This document shows positions 32,579 to 43,111 of a DNA stretch of 64,000 bases, piece after piece. The stretch covers positions 3,038,001 through 3,102,000 of the forward strand of contig NZ_CP031123.2 of NCBI RefSeq assembly GCF_002843235.3. The letters are read 5' to 3'. Each line of letters opens with the position of its first letter. The first letter of the stretch is position 1. The stretch is from Providencia huaxiensis (lineage in GTDB: Bacteria > Pseudomonadota > Gammaproteobacteria > Enterobacterales > Enterobacteriaceae). The translations under genes and the position numbers were made by a program. Below the pieces are notes generated by a model. That model ran no database searches and had not been told where the DNA came from. It saw nothing but the letters and a program-made list of their open reading frames with translations.

Positions 32579-33049
32579 ATGGATATTCGTAAAATTAAAA
32601 AGCTGATCGAGCTGGTCGAAGAGTCTGGCATTTCTGAACTGGAAATTTCTGAAGGTGAAGAGTCAGTACGTATCAGCCGCGTTTCACCTGCTTCTCAGGT
32701 TATGGCTGCACCTCAACAATATTACTCAGCACCGGTTGCACAGCAACCTGCTCTGGCTAATGCGGTTGCACCATCTGAAGCGATGGTAGCGCCAGCTGCG
32801 CCTGCAGCAGTTGCAGGTCACCAGGTTCGCTCACCAATGGTCGGTACTTTCTACCGCGCGCCAAGCCCAGAAGCGAAATCATTCGTTGAAGTTGGCCAAA
32901 CGGTCAGCGTTGGTGACCCACTTTGCATCGTTGAAGCGATGAAAATGATGAACCAAATCGAAGCAGATAAAGCAGGCGTTGTTAAAGCCATTCTGTTGCA
33001 AAACGGTGATGCAGTAGAATTTGACGAGCCATTAGTTGTCATCGAATAA
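32579..33049 (+). CDS. accB: Biotin carboxyl carrier protein of acetyl-CoA carboxylase
   Basis: AccB carries biotin between AccC and the carboxyltransferase. The 156 residues have an N-terminal dimerisation part, an Ala/Pro-rich linker (about 38-80) and the biotinyl domain with the biotin-accepting Lys in [13 protein letters not shown] thumb-like insertion ([17 protein letters not shown]) typical of AccB is present. accC follows after 12 bases. Confidence 0.97.
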   Translation: MDIRKIKKLIELVEESGISELEISEGEESVRISRVSPASQVMAAPQQYYSAPVAQQPALANAVAPSEAMVAPAAPAAVAGHQVRSPMVGTFYRAPSPEAKSFVEVGQTVSVGDPLCIVEAMKMMNQIEADKAGVVKAILLQNGDAVEFDEPLVVIE

Positions 33050-33061
33050 CGAGGCGTTTCC

Positions 33062-34408
33062 ATGCTGGAAAAAATTGTTATCGCTAACCGTGGCGAAATC
33101 GCATTACGTATTTTGCGTGCCTGTAAAGAACTCGGCATCAAAACAGTAGCGGTTCACTCTACGGCAGATAGCGATCTAAAACACGTGTTACTGGCTGATG
33201 AAACAATTTGTATCGGCCCAGCAGCATCAGCAAAAAGTTACTTAAATATCCCTGCGATTATTTCCGCAGCGGAGATTTCAGGTGCTCAAGCGATTCACCC
33301 AGGATATGGTTTCTTGGCTGAAAACGCAGATTTCGCAGAACAAGTTGAAAACTCTGGTTTTGTTTTTATCGGTCCAAAAGCTGAAACCATCCGCCTAATG
33401 GGTGATAAAGTTTCTGCGATTAACGCGATGAAAAAAGCTGGCGTACCTTGCGTTCCGGGTTCTGATGGCCCATTAGGGAACGACACTGAAAAAAATAAAG
33501 CCATCGCGAAACGTATCGGCTTCCCTGTCATCATCAAAGCATCTGGTGGTGGTGGTGGTCGTGGTATGCGTGTGGTACGCAATGAGAAAGATTTAGAATC
33601 TTCTATCAACTTGACGCGTGCTGAAGCGAAATCCGCTTTTAATAATGATATGGTTTACATGGAAAAATTCCTTGAAAACCCACGTCATATTGAAATTCAA
33701 GTCATGGCTGATGGCCAAGGCCATGCGGTTTACTTAGCTGAGCGTGACTGTTCAATGCAACGTCGCCACCAAAAAGTGGTTGAAGAAGCACCAGCTCCAG
33801 GCATTACGCCGGAAATTCGCCGTAATATCGGTGAACGCTGTGCTAATGCATGTATTGAAATCGGTTATCGCGGCGCAGGTACCTTCGAATTTTTATTCGA
33901 AAACGGTGAGTTCTACTTCATTGAAATGAATACCCGTATTCAAGTTGAACACCCAGTCACTGAAATGATCACGGGTGTAGACTTGATTAAAGAGCAACTG
34001 CGTGTTGCCTCTGGGTTACCATTATCTGTGAAGCAAGAAGATATCGTGGTACATGGTCATGCTGTTGAGTGTCGTATCAACGCAGAAGATCCGAATACCT
34101 TCATCCCAAGTCCAGGTAAAATCACCCGTTTCCACTCACCAGGTGGTTTTGGCGTACGTTGGGAATCTCATATTTACGCAGGCTACACTGTACCTCCGTA
34201 TTATGACTCAATGATTGGTAAATTAATTACTTATGGTGAAACTCGTGAAATCGCTATTTCTCGTATGAAAAATGCGTTAAACGAATTAATCGTCGATGGT
34301 ATTAAAACCAATATTGAATTGCACCAAATGATTATGAGCGATGAAAACTTCCAAAAAGGTGGCACTAATATCCACTATTTAGAGAAAAAACTGGGGATTG
34401 CTGAATAA
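33062..34408 (+). CDS. accC: Biotin carboxylase subunit of acetyl-CoA carboxylase
   Basis: AccC carboxylates the biotin on AccB with ATP and bicarbonate, the first step of fatty acid synthesis. The 448 residues start [18 protein letters not shown]. They have the ATP-grasp domain with the glycine-rich [12 protein letters not shown] loop and the [30 protein letters not shown] active site (about 276-300). A strong terminator follows. Confidence 0.97.
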   Translation: MLEKIVIANRGEIALRILRACKELGIKTVAVHSTADSDLKHVLLADETICIGPAASAKSYLNIPAIISAAEISGAQAIHPGYGFLAENADFAEQVENSGFVFIGPKAETIRLMGDKVSAINAMKKAGVPCVPGSDGPLGNDTEKNKAIAKRIGFPVIIKASGGGGGRGMRVVRNEKDLESSINLTRAEAKSAFNNDMVYMEKFLENPRHIEIQVMADGQGHAVYLAERDCSMQRRHQKVVEEAPAPGITPEIRRNIGERCANACIEIGYRGAGTFEFLFENGEFYFIEMNTRIQVEHPVTEMITGVDLIKEQLRVASGLPLSVKQEDIVVHGHAVECRINAEDPNTFIPSPGKITRFHSPGGFGVRWESHIYAGYTVPPYYDSMIGKLITYGETREIAISRMKNALNELIVDGIKTNIELHQMIMSDENFQKGGTNIHYLEKKLGIAE

Positions 34409-34442
34409 GTCAGCGATAACCTGTTTGGCTCATCGTCAATCG

Positions 34443-34476
34443 ATACCGTAACGCGCTGCGTTGCGGTATTTTTTTG
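34443..34476 (+). terminator. Rho-independent terminator of the aroQ-accBC unit
   Basis: ATACCGTAACGC pairs with GCGTTGCGGTAT (34443-34454 with 34458-34469), with one T-G wobble and a GCT loop. Seven T residues follow. Confidence 0.88.
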
Positions 34477-34584
34477 TGTTAAATACGCTTTATTGCACTT
34501 TTCTTCTGGTATTTTTCACACTCAGCCTGCGGATTATCGTACAATTGCTGATTATTTTTTTATGGGAATGAAGGGGAAGAACGG

Positions 34585-34827
34585 GTGGATAAACGTTTTC
34601 TTCAATCAAATAAAGAAGCACGCTGGTCATTTTATTTGACTATCGCCTATCTAATTGGCTGGGTTATTAGTGCCTACCTACCGGACAACACGCTTGGAGT
34701 TACAGGACTACCACTGTGGTTTGAATGGTCTTGTCTCATCTTACCCATCATTTTTATTTTGCTCTGCATAATGATGGTTAAACTGATTTTTAAAGACATT
34801 TCTCTGGAGGAGAATGATGCAGATTGA
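34585..34827 (+). CDS. yhdT: Small inner-membrane protein YhdT
   Basis: This 80-residue protein has two hydrophobic segments (about 13-32 and 44-68) and the DUF997 pattern. It is the short partner commonly encoded just before a sodium/solute symporter. It starts with GTG after an AAGGGGAAG ribosome-binding site. It overlaps the start of panF by 11 bases, so the two are translationally coupled. Function is unknown; a role with PanF is inferred from position. Confidence 0.88.
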   Translation: MDKRFLQSNKEARWSFYLTIAYLIGWVISAYLPDNTLGVTGLPLWFEWSCLILPIIFILLCIMMVKLIFKDISLEENDAD

Positions 34828-36277
34828 AGTTCTCCTGCCTCTCGTCGGCTACCTAGCTCTCGTTTTTTTGCTATCCATTTATGCATATAAAAAACGAACA
34901 AAAGGCGAGTTCTTAAATGAATACTTTTTAGGTAATCGTTCAATGGGCGGCTTTGTCCTTGCGATGACCATCACAGCGACTTATATCAGTGCGAGTTCAT
35001 TTATTGGTGGGCCAGGTGCTGCCTATAAATATGGCCTAGGTTGGGTGCTATTGGCGATGATCCAACTGCCTGCGATTTGGCTTTCCCTCGGCGTGCTAGG
35101 TAAAAAATTTGCTATTTTGGCGCGTCGCTATAATGCCGTTACGCTTAACGATATGCTGTATGCACGCTATCAAAGCCGGTTTTTAGTATGGTTTGCCAGT
35201 GTCAGCCTGCTCATTGCCTTTTTTGGCGCCATGACGGTGCAATTTATTGGTGGGGCGCGCCTATTAGAAACCGCAGCAGGTATTCCATATACTTATGGGT
35301 TAATGATTTTTGGGGTATCCATCGCACTCTACACCGCAATTGGCGGGTTTAGGGCCAGTGTCCTAAATGATGCGCTACAAGGGCTTGTAATGCTTTTAGG
35401 TACGGTGATCCTGTTAGTCGCGATTATTTACCATGCAGGTGGTTTACCTGCCGCGATAGAAAAAATGCATAGCATAGACCCTAAATTGGTATCGCCTGAA
35501 GGTGCAGATGACATTTTAAGCGGGCCATTTTTAGCTTCGTTTTGGGTTTTAGTCTGTTTTGGGGTGATTGGTTTACCTCACACCGCAGTACGTTGTATTT
35601 CATATAAAGACAGTAAAGCGGTTCACCGTGGAATTATCTTAGGAACGATCGTCATGGCCATGCTGATGTTTGGCATGCACTTTGCGGGGGCACTCGGTCG
35701 CGCAATTTTACCTGACCTGACGATCCCAGACCAAGTGATCCCAACTTTGATGGTGCAAGTGCTGCCACCTTTCGCAGCAGGGATTTTCCTAGCGGCACCA
35801 ATGGCTGCGATCATGTCGACGATCAACGCACAACTACTGCAATCTTCGGCAACCATCGTAAAAGATATCTATCTAAATACCGTGCCAACACAAATCAAAA
35901 ATGAAAAGCGTCTTGCGCGCATCTCTAGCCTTTCCACTTTGGTCTTAGGTGCATTGCTTTTAGTTGCAGCATGGAATCCGCCTCAGATGATTATCTGGCT
36001 GAATTTACTGGCTTTTGGTGGTTTAGAAGCTGTTTTCTTATGGCCATTAGTCCTCGGGCTATACTGGGAAAAAGCCAATGGAACAGGCGCTATCAGTGGG
36101 ATGGTCGTCGGAGGCGTCAGTTATGCCATACTGGCTAGCTTTAAAATTGAGATCATGGGTTTCCATGCCATCGTTCCCTCACTGGTTTTTAGCCTTGTGG
36201 CTTTCTTAGTGGGTAACCTTTTCGGTAAAAATCCCGTACAATCGACGCCAATTGAGCAGGTAACTAGCACGCACTAA
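34817..36277 (+). CDS. panF: Sodium/pantothenate symporter PanF
   Basis: PanF imports pantothenate with sodium. The protein (486 residues from the second of two adjacent ATGs, MQIEVLLPL, which matches the E. coli start) has about 12-13 membrane segments. It shows the SSS-family sequence, including FLGNRSMGGFVLAMTITAT and the GLPHTAVRCISYKDSKAVHRG loop. GGAGG lies 6 bases upstream of 34817, inside yhdT. Confidence 0.96.
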   Translation: MQIEVLLPLVGYLALVFLLSIYAYKKRTKGEFLNEYFLGNRSMGGFVLAMTITATYISASSFIGGPGAAYKYGLGWVLLAMIQLPAIWLSLGVLGKKFAILARRYNAVTLNDMLYARYQSRFLVWFASVSLLIAFFGAMTVQFIGGARLLETAAGIPYTYGLMIFGVSIALYTAIGGFRASVLNDALQGLVMLLGTVILLVAIIYHAGGLPAAIEKMHSIDPKLVSPEGADDILSGPFLASFWVLVCFGVIGLPHTAVRCISYKDSKAVHRGIILGTIVMAMLMFGMHFAGALGRAILPDLTIPDQVIPTLMVQVLPPFAAGIFLAAPMAAIMSTINAQLLQSSATIVKDIYLNTVPTQIKNEKRLARISSLSTLVLGALLLVAAWNPPQMIIWLNLLAFGGLEAVFLWPLVLGLYWEKANGTGAISGMVVGGVSYAILASFKIEIMGFHAIVPSLVFSLVAFLVGNLFGKNPVQSTPIEQVTSTH

Positions 36278-36339
36278 CGCCTATTATAGGCAAGTGATTT
36301 TGCTCAACCTGATATAAACGAATAAATAGAGAAAAAATA

Positions 36340-37224
36340 ATGCCTTGGATCCAAATTAAAATTAACTCCACCGCTCAACAGGCAGAAGCGCTTGGCGATG
36401 AACTGATAGAAACAGGGGCGGTATCCGTCACTTTTCAAGACAGCCACGACACGCCCGTTTTTGAGCCGCTTCCGGGGGAAACCCGCCTTTGGGGTGATAC
36501 CGATGTCATTGGCCTATATGACGCAGAAACCGACATGAAAATTGTCGTTGCTCAACTAGAAAATAGTCCTCTATTGAGTGCAGGTTTTATCCATAAAATC
36601 GAACAATTAGAAGACAAAGATTGGGAAAGAGAATGGATGGATAATTTTCATCCAATGCGCTTTGGGGAACGTTTGTGGATCTGCCCAAGTTGGCGCGATG
36701 TGCCCGACCCGACCGCTGTCAATGTAATGTTAGATCCTGGCCTTGCTTTTGGTACTGGTACGCATCCAACGACCTCATTGTGTCTTCAATGGCTAGACAG
36801 TCTTGATCTCGAAGGTAAAACCGTGATCGACTTTGGTTGTGGATCCGGTATTTTAGCGATTGCTGCCTTAAAATTAGGTGCTGCTCACGCGATTGGGATC
36901 GACATCGACCCTCAGGCTATCACTGCAAGCCGCGATAATGCGCAGCGTAACGGTGTTTCAGAGCGTTTATCTCTATACCTACCAAAAGACCAGCCTGATG
37001 ACTTACAAGCTGATGTCGTGGTTGCTAACATCCTTGCTGGCCCATTGCGTGAACTCGCCCCTATGATTAGCGTTCTACCTCGTCCGGGTGGGTTATTAGG
37101 ACTTTCTGGCGTGCTCGCCACTCAAGCAGAAGGAGTGGCTGATGCTTATCGTTCCACTTTTGAAATCGACCCTGTTGCTGAAAAAGAAGAATGGTGCCGG
37201 ATTACGGGTGTCAAGCATTTTTAG
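36340..37224 (+). CDS. prmA: Ribosomal protein L11 methyltransferase
   Basis: PrmA trimethylates ribosomal protein L11. The 294 residues have the small N-terminal substrate-recognition domain ([20 protein letters not shown]) and a SAM-dependent methyltransferase core. That core contains [20 protein letters not shown] (motif I) and [10 protein letters not shown] (motif IV). The panF-prmA-dusB-fis order is as in E. coli. Confidence 0.97.
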   Translation: MPWIQIKINSTAQQAEALGDELIETGAVSVTFQDSHDTPVFEPLPGETRLWGDTDVIGLYDAETDMKIVVAQLENSPLLSAGFIHKIEQLEDKDWEREWMDNFHPMRFGERLWICPSWRDVPDPTAVNVMLDPGLAFGTGTHPTTSLCLQWLDSLDLEGKTVIDFGCGSGILAIAALKLGAAHAIGIDIDPQAITASRDNAQRNGVSERLSLYLPKDQPDDLQADVVVANILAGPLRELAPMISVLPRPGGLLGLSGVLATQAEGVADAYRSTFEIDPVAEKEEWCRITGVKHF

Positions 37225-37474
37225 TGAGTTTTTTTATTAAAATTAGAGAATAATTTCTTTGAAAACAACGCCAGAATAGATTATCTTATAGCTCAAATAT
37301 TGCTCAATAGCTGGCGATAATCTGTTCTGCACGAGATTTGAACAGCACAACCGTTATTTTAATAAATCGTTATAGGATGAACTTAACTATTTGTTAAATA
37401 TAACTAATTTTATTTTTGCAAAAATGCAAGATAAAAAAATTAGTGATAAATAACCGTTTGCTCAAAGTTTGTCC

Positions 37475-37515
37475 TTTCATATCTCGTAAAAAATGCGTAA
37501 TATACGCGCCCTTGC
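37475..37515 (+). promoter_or_regulatory. dusB-fis promoter with GC-rich discriminator
   Basis: TTTCAT (37475-37480) and TAATAT (37498-37503) are separated by exactly 17 bases. They are followed by the GC-rich discriminator CGCGCCC and a start region CTTGCAGTCACAGTATGG. The arrangement resembles the E. coli fis promoter, which is inhibited by ppGpp/DksA and autorepressed by Fis. Start-site and regulation are inferred from that similarity. Confidence 0.8.
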
Positions 37516-37541
37516 AGTCACAGTATGGCCCCCATTTAGTT

Positions 37542-38525
37542 ATGCGAATCGGACAATATCAGTTGAGAAACTGTCTTATTGCTGCCCCCATGGCAGGCAT
37601 TACAGATAAGCCGTTTAGGTCGCTCTGTTATGACATGGGTGCTGGGATGACAGTATCAGAGATGCTTTCTTCTAATCCTCAAGTTTGGAAGACCGACAAA
37701 TCTAGACTTAGAATGGTTCATCGCGATGAACTTGGGGTTCGTTCCGTGCAAATAGCTGGCAATGATCCCGATGAAATGGCTGCCGCGGCTCAAATTAACG
37801 TTGAGAGTGGCGCTCAAATCATTGATATCAACATGGGCTGTCCAGCTAAAAAAGTGAATCGTAAGCTTGCAGGCTCTGCACTGCTACGCTACCCAGAAAT
37901 CGTGAAATCGATTCTTGAAGGTGTCGTCAAAGCAGTGGATGTGCCAGTTACCCTTAAGATCCGCACAGGCTGGTCACCTGAAGAGCGAAACTGCATAGAG
38001 ATTGCCAAATTGGCCGAAGATTGCGGCATTCAAGCTCTCACTATTCATGGCAGAACTAGAGCCTGTCTGTTTAATGGGGAAGCTGAATACGACAACATTC
38101 GGGCAGTTAAGCAGACTGTTACCATTCCGGTTATTGCCAATGGCGACATTACTGACCCGCTAAAAGCCAGGGCTGTTTTAGACTACACAGGGGCGGATGC
38201 CTTGATGGTAGGCAGAGCGGCTCAGGGAAGACCTTGGATCTTCCGGGAAATCCAGCATTATCTGGACACAGGTGAAATATTGCCACCAATGCCAGTGGCA
38301 GAGGTAAGGCGTATTATGCTAGCGCATGTACAGGAATTGCACGACTTTTACGGTCAAGGCAAAGGAGCCCGTATAGCGCGCAAACATGTTTCTTGGTACT
38401 TAAAAGAACATGCACCTGATGACCAGTTTCGGCGCTCATTCAACACCATTGAGGATGCCAGCGAACAGCTGGAGGTGTTGGAGGCATTTTTTGAAAATTT
38501 TTGCGTAAATAAAGATAAGAGCTGA
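37542..38525 (+). CDS. dusB: tRNA-dihydrouridine synthase B
   Basis: DusB reduces uridine 17 of tRNA using FMN and NADPH. I choose the ATG at 37542 ([20 protein letters not shown]), giving 327 residues. The longer frame from 37416 runs through the promoter and must be untranslated. The Dus signature [20 protein letters not shown] with the catalytic Cys and the TIHGRTR and NGDITDP segments are present. It is the first gene of the fis operon. Confidence 0.97.
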   Translation: MRIGQYQLRNCLIAAPMAGITDKPFRSLCYDMGAGMTVSEMLSSNPQVWKTDKSRLRMVHRDELGVRSVQIAGNDPDEMAAAAQINVESGAQIIDINMGCPAKKVNRKLAGSALLRYPEIVKSILEGVVKAVDVPVTLKIRTGWSPEERNCIEIAKLAEDCGIQALTIHGRTRACLFNGEAEYDNIRAVKQTVTIPVIANGDITDPLKARAVLDYTGADALMVGRAAQGRPWIFREIQHYLDTGEILPPMPVAEVRRIMLAHVQELHDFYGQGKGARIARKHVSWYLKEHAPDDQFRRSFNTIEDASEQLEVLEAFFENFCVNKDKS

Positions 38526-38532
38526 CAGAACT

Positions 38533-38829
38533 ATGTTCGAACAACGCGTAAATTCTGACGTACTAACCGTTGCTACTGTAAATTCACAAGATCAAGTAAC
38601 TCAAAAACCGTTACGTGACTCAGTTAAGCAAGCACTGAAGAACTATTTTGCTCAATTAAATAATCAAGATGTTAATGATTTATATGAGCTGGTATTGGCT
38701 GAAGTAGAACAGCCTTTGTTGGACATGGTTATGCAATATACCCGTGGAAACCAGACCCGTGCAGCCCTAATGATGGGTATCAACCGCGGAACTCTGCGTA
38801 AGAAACTGAAAAAATACGGCATGAACTAA
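38533..38829 (+). CDS. fis: DNA-binding protein Fis
   Basis: Fis is a nucleoid-associated factor for inversion, replication and rRNA transcription. The 98-residue sequence is almost identical to E. coli Fis as I recall it, including the helix-turn-helix [20 protein letters not shown] at the C-terminus. It follows dusB by 7 bases and is followed by an intrinsic terminator. Confidence 0.98.
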   Translation: MFEQRVNSDVLTVATVNSQDQVTQKPLRDSVKQALKNYFAQLNNQDVNDLYELVLAEVEQPLLDMVMQYTRGNQTRAALMMGINRGTLRKKLKKYGMN

Positions 38830-38859
38830 TCCTAGTCGGTTAATGCAGTGTTTTTGTGA

Positions 38860-38889
38860 GCCCTCACTGTAACGCAGTGAGGGCTTTTT
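38860..38889 (+). terminator. Rho-independent terminator of dusB-fis
   Basis: GCCCTCACTG/CAGTGAGGGC (38860-38869 with 38875-38884) has a 5-nt loop and five T residues. Confidence 0.92.
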
Positions 38890-38926
38890 ATTTGCAAAAA
38901 TAATGGCTAGTTGCCAAAATAATGTG

Positions 38927-40483
38927 CTAGGCCATTTGGGTGGATAAACTGAACTGCTGAACAGCTTGTTGTAATTCTTGCGTTTGCTCCGCTAATGAAC
39001 TGGCCGCTGTAGCCACTTGCTCAACTAAAGCCGCATTTTGCTGCGTAACACCGTCCATCTGTGTAATAGCGACCCCAACTTGGGCTATCCCTTTGCTCTG
39101 CTCTTCTGAAGCCACCGTGATTTGCGCCATAATTGCAGTCACTTCATTGACTCCCTGTAAAATATGCTCCATCGTTTTCCCCATCTCATTCACCAACCCC
39201 GTTCCTTTTTGTACGCAAGTTCCTGAATCTGCAATAAGCCGTTCAATTTCCATCGCAGCTTCCGCACTGTGGCTCGCTAACTTGCGTACTTCTGCAGCGA
39301 CTACCATAAAGCCGCGTCCATGCACACCAGCACGAGCGGCTTCGATGGAAGCATTGAGCGCCAAAATATTAGTTTGGAAACTAATATCGTTAATCATGTT
39401 GATAATATCAGCGATTTTTTGTGAGCTTTGAGAGATTTCAGTCATGGTCACGACAACCGAATCAACAATACTATTCCCTTTATTAGCGGCCACAAACGCT
39501 TCGCCTACAAGTTGATTAGCTTGATGTGTGTTTTCCATATTCAGTTGAACTGCTGCGGTAATTTCCTCCATACTCGCAGCTGTCTCTTCCAAAGCAGCGG
39601 CCTGCTCTTCTGTTCGTGATGAAAGGTCGCTATTACCATTTGAAATCTCACTTGCTCCCAGATAAATATTTTCACTTCCTTGCCGGATTGAATTGACCGA
39701 TTCACTTAAGTCTTTTCTCATCCCTTCAAGTATTGGAAACAATTTTCCTACACAACTATTTCCGAATGGCTGTATAGGATGGCTTAAATCGCCTTTGGCG
39801 ATATCGATAAAATGCTGCCTTAATAAGCCTAATGGTTTTTGCATCATCTCTGCCATATAGCGATCCGTAAAAATGAGCATAAAGATCCCTAATATTGCCG
39901 TGATAATCATAACCATTCGCGTAATATCCATCACGTTATCAACATGATTTCGAGCTTGGCTAATCAACTCTTCTGCAGTTTGGTTGAATTTTTGAATTGA
40001 TGCACCAAACGTTCGGCTCAATGCAGGAGTGACATTGTGGGCGTGAGATAAATATTTATTGGTATCACTTTCCATACTAAGGGTTAATTGAGGTTTTACC
40101 CCATCATCAAGTAGTGCTTGCCAGTTATTAATTGCCTGTTCTGCTATTTCAGGCGTCATTGGCCCAGGGGAAATCAATTTCATCTGCTCTAAATATTTTT
40201 CCATATTGGACATCGCCTCTTTGACTGGGCCATAATCCACCGTTTTCCCTTCACTTTTACTTTCCATTACTCGGGTTAACCGAGTGACAAAACGAAAATA
40301 TTGGTCATTTCCCTGACTAATTACCGTCATTTGCTGCACTAATTGTCTATCGATGTCATTTCCATCTGCGATACGTGATAGTGACCAACCACTGTATACA
40401 TTCGTTCCCCCCAAGATCAGGCACAAAATACTTAATAATACGAAGACCACAGTGCGGATTGAGTAATTTCGAAGTTTCTGCAT
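38927..40483 (-). CDS. Methyl-accepting chemotaxis protein, Tar/Tsr architecture
   Basis: This 518-residue chemoreceptor starts at the ATG at 40483 (MQKLRNYSIRT); a longer frame upstream would run through a sigma-28 promoter. It has a first membrane helix (about 10-33), a periplasmic four-helix ligand domain (about 35-185), a second membrane helix (about 190-210), a HAMP domain and a cytoplasmic signalling hairpin. A methylation region (EEQAAALEETAASMEE) is present. The tip reads EAARAGVHGRGFMVVAAEVR instead of the near-universal AGEQGRGFAVVAGEVR. The C-terminus lacks an NWETF-like tethering pentapeptide. The ligand cannot be predicted. Confidence 0.93.
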   Translation of the reverse strand: MQKLRNYSIRTVVFVLLSILCLILGGTNVYSGWSLSRIADGNDIDRQLVQQMTVISQGNDQYFRFVTRLTRVMESKSEGKTVDYGPVKEAMSNMEKYLEQMKLISPGPMTPEIAEQAINNWQALLDDGVKPQLTLSMESDTNKYLSHAHNVTPALSRTFGASIQKFNQTAEELISQARNHVDNVMDITRMVMIITAILGIFMLIFTDRYMAEMMQKPLGLLRQHFIDIAKGDLSHPIQPFGNSCVGKLFPILEGMRKDLSESVNSIRQGSENIYLGASEISNGNSDLSSRTEEQAAALEETAASMEEITAAVQLNMENTHQANQLVGEAFVAANKGNSIVDSVVVTMTEISQSSQKIADIINMINDISFQTNILALNASIEAARAGVHGRGFMVVAAEVRKLASHSAEAAMEIERLIADSGTCVQKGTGLVNEMGKTMEHILQGVNEVTAIMAQITVASEEQSKGIAQVGVAITQMDGVTQQNAALVEQVATAASSLAEQTQELQQAVQQFSLSTQMA

Positions 40484-40524
40484 AGAATTTCTCTTTCGCT
40501 GGGATAAAATAAGGATATTTAACT

Positions 40525-40551
40525 TTATCGGCACTATAGAGAAATATTTTA
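40525..40551 (-). promoter_or_regulatory. Sigma-28 (FliA) promoter of the chemoreceptor gene
   Basis: On the minus strand, TAAA (40548-40551) is followed by exactly 15 bases and GCCGATAA (40525-40532). This is the full enterobacterial flagellar class 3 consensus. It lies about 40 bases upstream of the chosen start codon. Confidence 0.9.
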
Positions 40552-40879
40552 ACCACTGTATTTGGTTGATTTTTACCCAAAATAAGTAAAAGCACTTATA
40601 TTTCAAAAGGGTTACTATTTGATTTTGGAAATCAAAGAATAATAAAAATTTGAGATTAATATGAGGAATTTGAAGTAGATCGCTAAATGCAAACATCCAA
40701 CCTGGGTAAATGAACCAGCCTTATCGCTATTATCACACCTAACCTAGTGCAAAAATTGCTACCCACTCAATTAGACACTCCGATAAGTCAACAGCTTATT
40801 TTCACTTAAATCAAATAATTAGCTACAGAATAAATTTGTTTAAATTAATTGATCTTGAAACTAACAATAATATAATAAG

Positions 40880-40905
40880 ATTGATTATCATTTGCATTAT
40901 CATTA
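40880..40905 (+). promoter_or_regulatory. Probable Fur-binding site upstream of the TonB-dependent receptor
   Basis: The segment TGATTATCATTTGCATTATCATTA contains two overlapping partial matches to the Fur consensus GATAATGATAATCATTATC. It is immediately upstream of the receptor gene, which suggests iron-repressed expression. Confidence 0.65.
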
Positions 40906-40925
40906 CAAAAGGCAAGCCTACTCCA

Positions 40926-43091
40926 ATGAAAAACATTTCCTCCGTTGGAAACAATATGGTTAAATTTAAGCCAAGTTTTATTTGTTTCATTATTTTATCA
41001 ACACTTTCTTTTACGACACATGCAGCCAATAAAGAACTTGAATCACCACAACTTCAAGAAACAACTGATGCTATTGAGCTACAAGATAGTTATGCACGAC
41101 CTGACTATGTTGAAATAGAACGTTTACGAGACACCAAACAAATTATTGTTATTTCAAAAGAAGATATTCAAGGCAAAGGAAACCGCACAATCTCTGATGT
41201 GCTTAAATCCGTTCCTGGTATTAGTGTCGATACCTCTGGACAAGGTAATATTGACTTGCGGGGACAAGGGGCTGAAACCTCACAACGTAACCTACAAGTA
41301 TTACTTGATGGGGCTCCAATTACCACATTAGCAAATCACCCTTATACCACTAACTACGATATTATTCCCGTTGAACAACTTGAGCGTATTGAGATCATTC
41401 CCGGTGGTGGAAGCGTTATTTACGGCTCAGGGACTGCCGGTGGCGTCATTAATATCACTTCAAATCTGAGAAGTATGGCTGATCCAAAAACAAGTGTTTT
41501 ATCTGAATGGAACTCAGAAGGATATCGCTTAAATGCCAATTTGGGCGCTCGGGTTAATGATAAGTTTTCAATTTTAGGTACTGCCAGTAAACTAAATCGT
41601 GATCTTTACTATAAAGATACCTACCGTAATTCAGAATATTATTCATTAGGTGGAAGATGGGATCTTACCCCAGATCAAAGCCTCATGTTACGAGGAAGTC
41701 ATCTCACTGAAAGTTCTCAATACGTGAAAACGCTCACATCACGTAATATCAAAAAGTATGGAAAAGACTACGTTCCACCAGACAAAACCGTCACTGTCGG
41801 TATTGATGAGAATGGTAAACTAATTAAAAAAACAATCAGCGGTTATCTGATCGGTGACCGCGAAGTCGATAGCTATAATTTAAGTTACCAAAATGCACTT
41901 ACTGAAAAACTCAATTTTGCTACAGATGTTTTCTACACTGATGGTTTTTATACTAATAATGCCAACTGGGAACAAAAAGTTAATCAAAAAAGCCATGGAA
42001 CAAAAATCAAATTAGATATCGGCTATCTCGATGATAGCAATCTACTTTTTGGTGTAGATTATGCAAAACAAAAGGCTTCTATTCATTATATTGGGAGCTA
42101 TAAAAAAGACAGTAAAGGCCGATATTATGGGGTTCCTCATAATTTTGATTATGATAAAACAACAAAGGCAATTTATGTCCTTAACAGCCTAAAATCAGAT
42201 CAATTTGTATTTACTCAAGGGTTGAGACGTGAATTGTCGGAATGGTCATTTGATAAAAGTGGCACAGTAAATGGGTCTGGTACTTCAGACCGTTGGAATA
42301 CCGCAGCTGAACTTTCTCTTGCTTACCTTTATCGCGATACTGGCCGAATTTATGGGCGATACGAACGAGGCTACACCCTTCCCGATGGCTTGCAAATCAG
42401 CGACCAATCTGTCGTCAATGGTGAGAAAATTTACACTCCCACTAAGGCCGAAGATGAAAAATATGACTTATTTGAAGTCGGTTTAAGAGACAAACTAGCG
42501 TTTAGTACTGTCAATGTCACGTTCTGGACATCCAATACGAATAACCAGCTAAATCGTATTTATCTCACTAGTGTCAATGATGCGAAGACAATGAACTTGT
42601 TAAAAACTCGTCGCTGGGGAGCTGATGTTGACTTCCAACAGACACTCGGTGATTTCACTTTCCAAGAATCCTATTCATGGCTCAGAGGGCGTTCTGATTA
42701 TAACAACCATGGCCGTCAGTTTTTGGAAGAAAACGGCAAAAATACCATTGATTACACAAAAAGTGGTTTAACTAAAGTGCCAGAGCACTCCGTTAAGCTA
42801 AAAGTAAAATACGACTTCACCGAAGATTTATCGGGAGATATTCAGTACACCTATTACGGTTCGTACAATAATTTCCTTTCTGATGCCAATAAAGAGGAAG
42901 ATGGCGTTGTTAAATCACGTGAGCTCATTGACCTCAGTGTTCGTTACACACCAATTGAACATATCGAATTATATGGTGGCGTCACTAACTTAATGAATAA
43001 AACTTACTACGACTATGTTACTGCAGGTTATGGTTCATTGATTCCTGGAAATGAGCGCTCATTCTTCGCAGGTATTAAAGCTACCTACTGA
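40926..43091 (+). CDS. TonB-dependent outer-membrane receptor (probable iron or siderophore uptake)
   Basis: The 721-residue protein has a Sec signal peptide ending THA, near residue 33. A plug domain follows (about 70-190) with IVISKEDIQGKGNRTISDVL, SVPGISVD and YGSGTAGGVINI. The C-terminus is a long 22-strand-type beta-barrel ending in the aromatic Tyr of FFAGIKATY. I start at the ATG at 40926; the ATG at 40956, with GGAA five bases upstream, also gives a good signal peptide. A Fur-like site upstream and a TonB gene downstream (20-base gap) suggest iron-complex uptake. The exact ligand cannot be assigned. Confidence 0.9.
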   Translation: MKNISSVGNNMVKFKPSFICFIILSTLSFTTHAANKELESPQLQETTDAIELQDSYARPDYVEIERLRDTKQIIVISKEDIQGKGNRTISDVLKSVPGISVDTSGQGNIDLRGQGAETSQRNLQVLLDGAPITTLANHPYTTNYDIIPVEQLERIEIIPGGGSVIYGSGTAGGVINITSNLRSMADPKTSVLSEWNSEGYRLNANLGARVNDKFSILGTASKLNRDLYYKDTYRNSEYYSLGGRWDLTPDQSLMLRGSHLTESSQYVKTLTSRNIKKYGKDYVPPDKTVTVGIDENGKLIKKTISGYLIGDREVDSYNLSYQNALTEKLNFATDVFYTDGFYTNNANWEQKVNQKSHGTKIKLDIGYLDDSNLLFGVDYAKQKASIHYIGSYKKDSKGRYYGVPHNFDYDKTTKAIYVLNSLKSDQFVFTQGLRRELSEWSFDKSGTVNGSGTSDRWNTAAELSLAYLYRDTGRIYGRYERGYTLPDGLQISDQSVVNGEKIYTPTKAEDEKYDLFEVGLRDKLAFSTVNVTFWTSNTNNQLNRIYLTSVNDAKTMNLLKTRRWGADVDFQQTLGDFTFQESYSWLRGRSDYNNHGRQFLEENGKNTIDYTKSGLTKVPEHSVKLKVKYDFTEDLSGDIQYTYYGSYNNFLSDANKEEDGVVKSRELIDLSVRYTPIEHIELYGGVTNLMNKTYYDYVTAGYGSLIPGNERSFFAGIKATY

Positions 43092-43111
43092 TTTAAACAG
43101 GAAACGTTTCA

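Noticed and set aside
37416..37541. N-terminal extension of dusB
   Set aside because: It covers the promoter, and the E. coli-like start is at 37542.
40484..40696. N-terminal extension of the chemoreceptor
   Set aside because: It crosses an exact sigma-28 promoter and precedes a normal receptor start with a ribosome-binding site.
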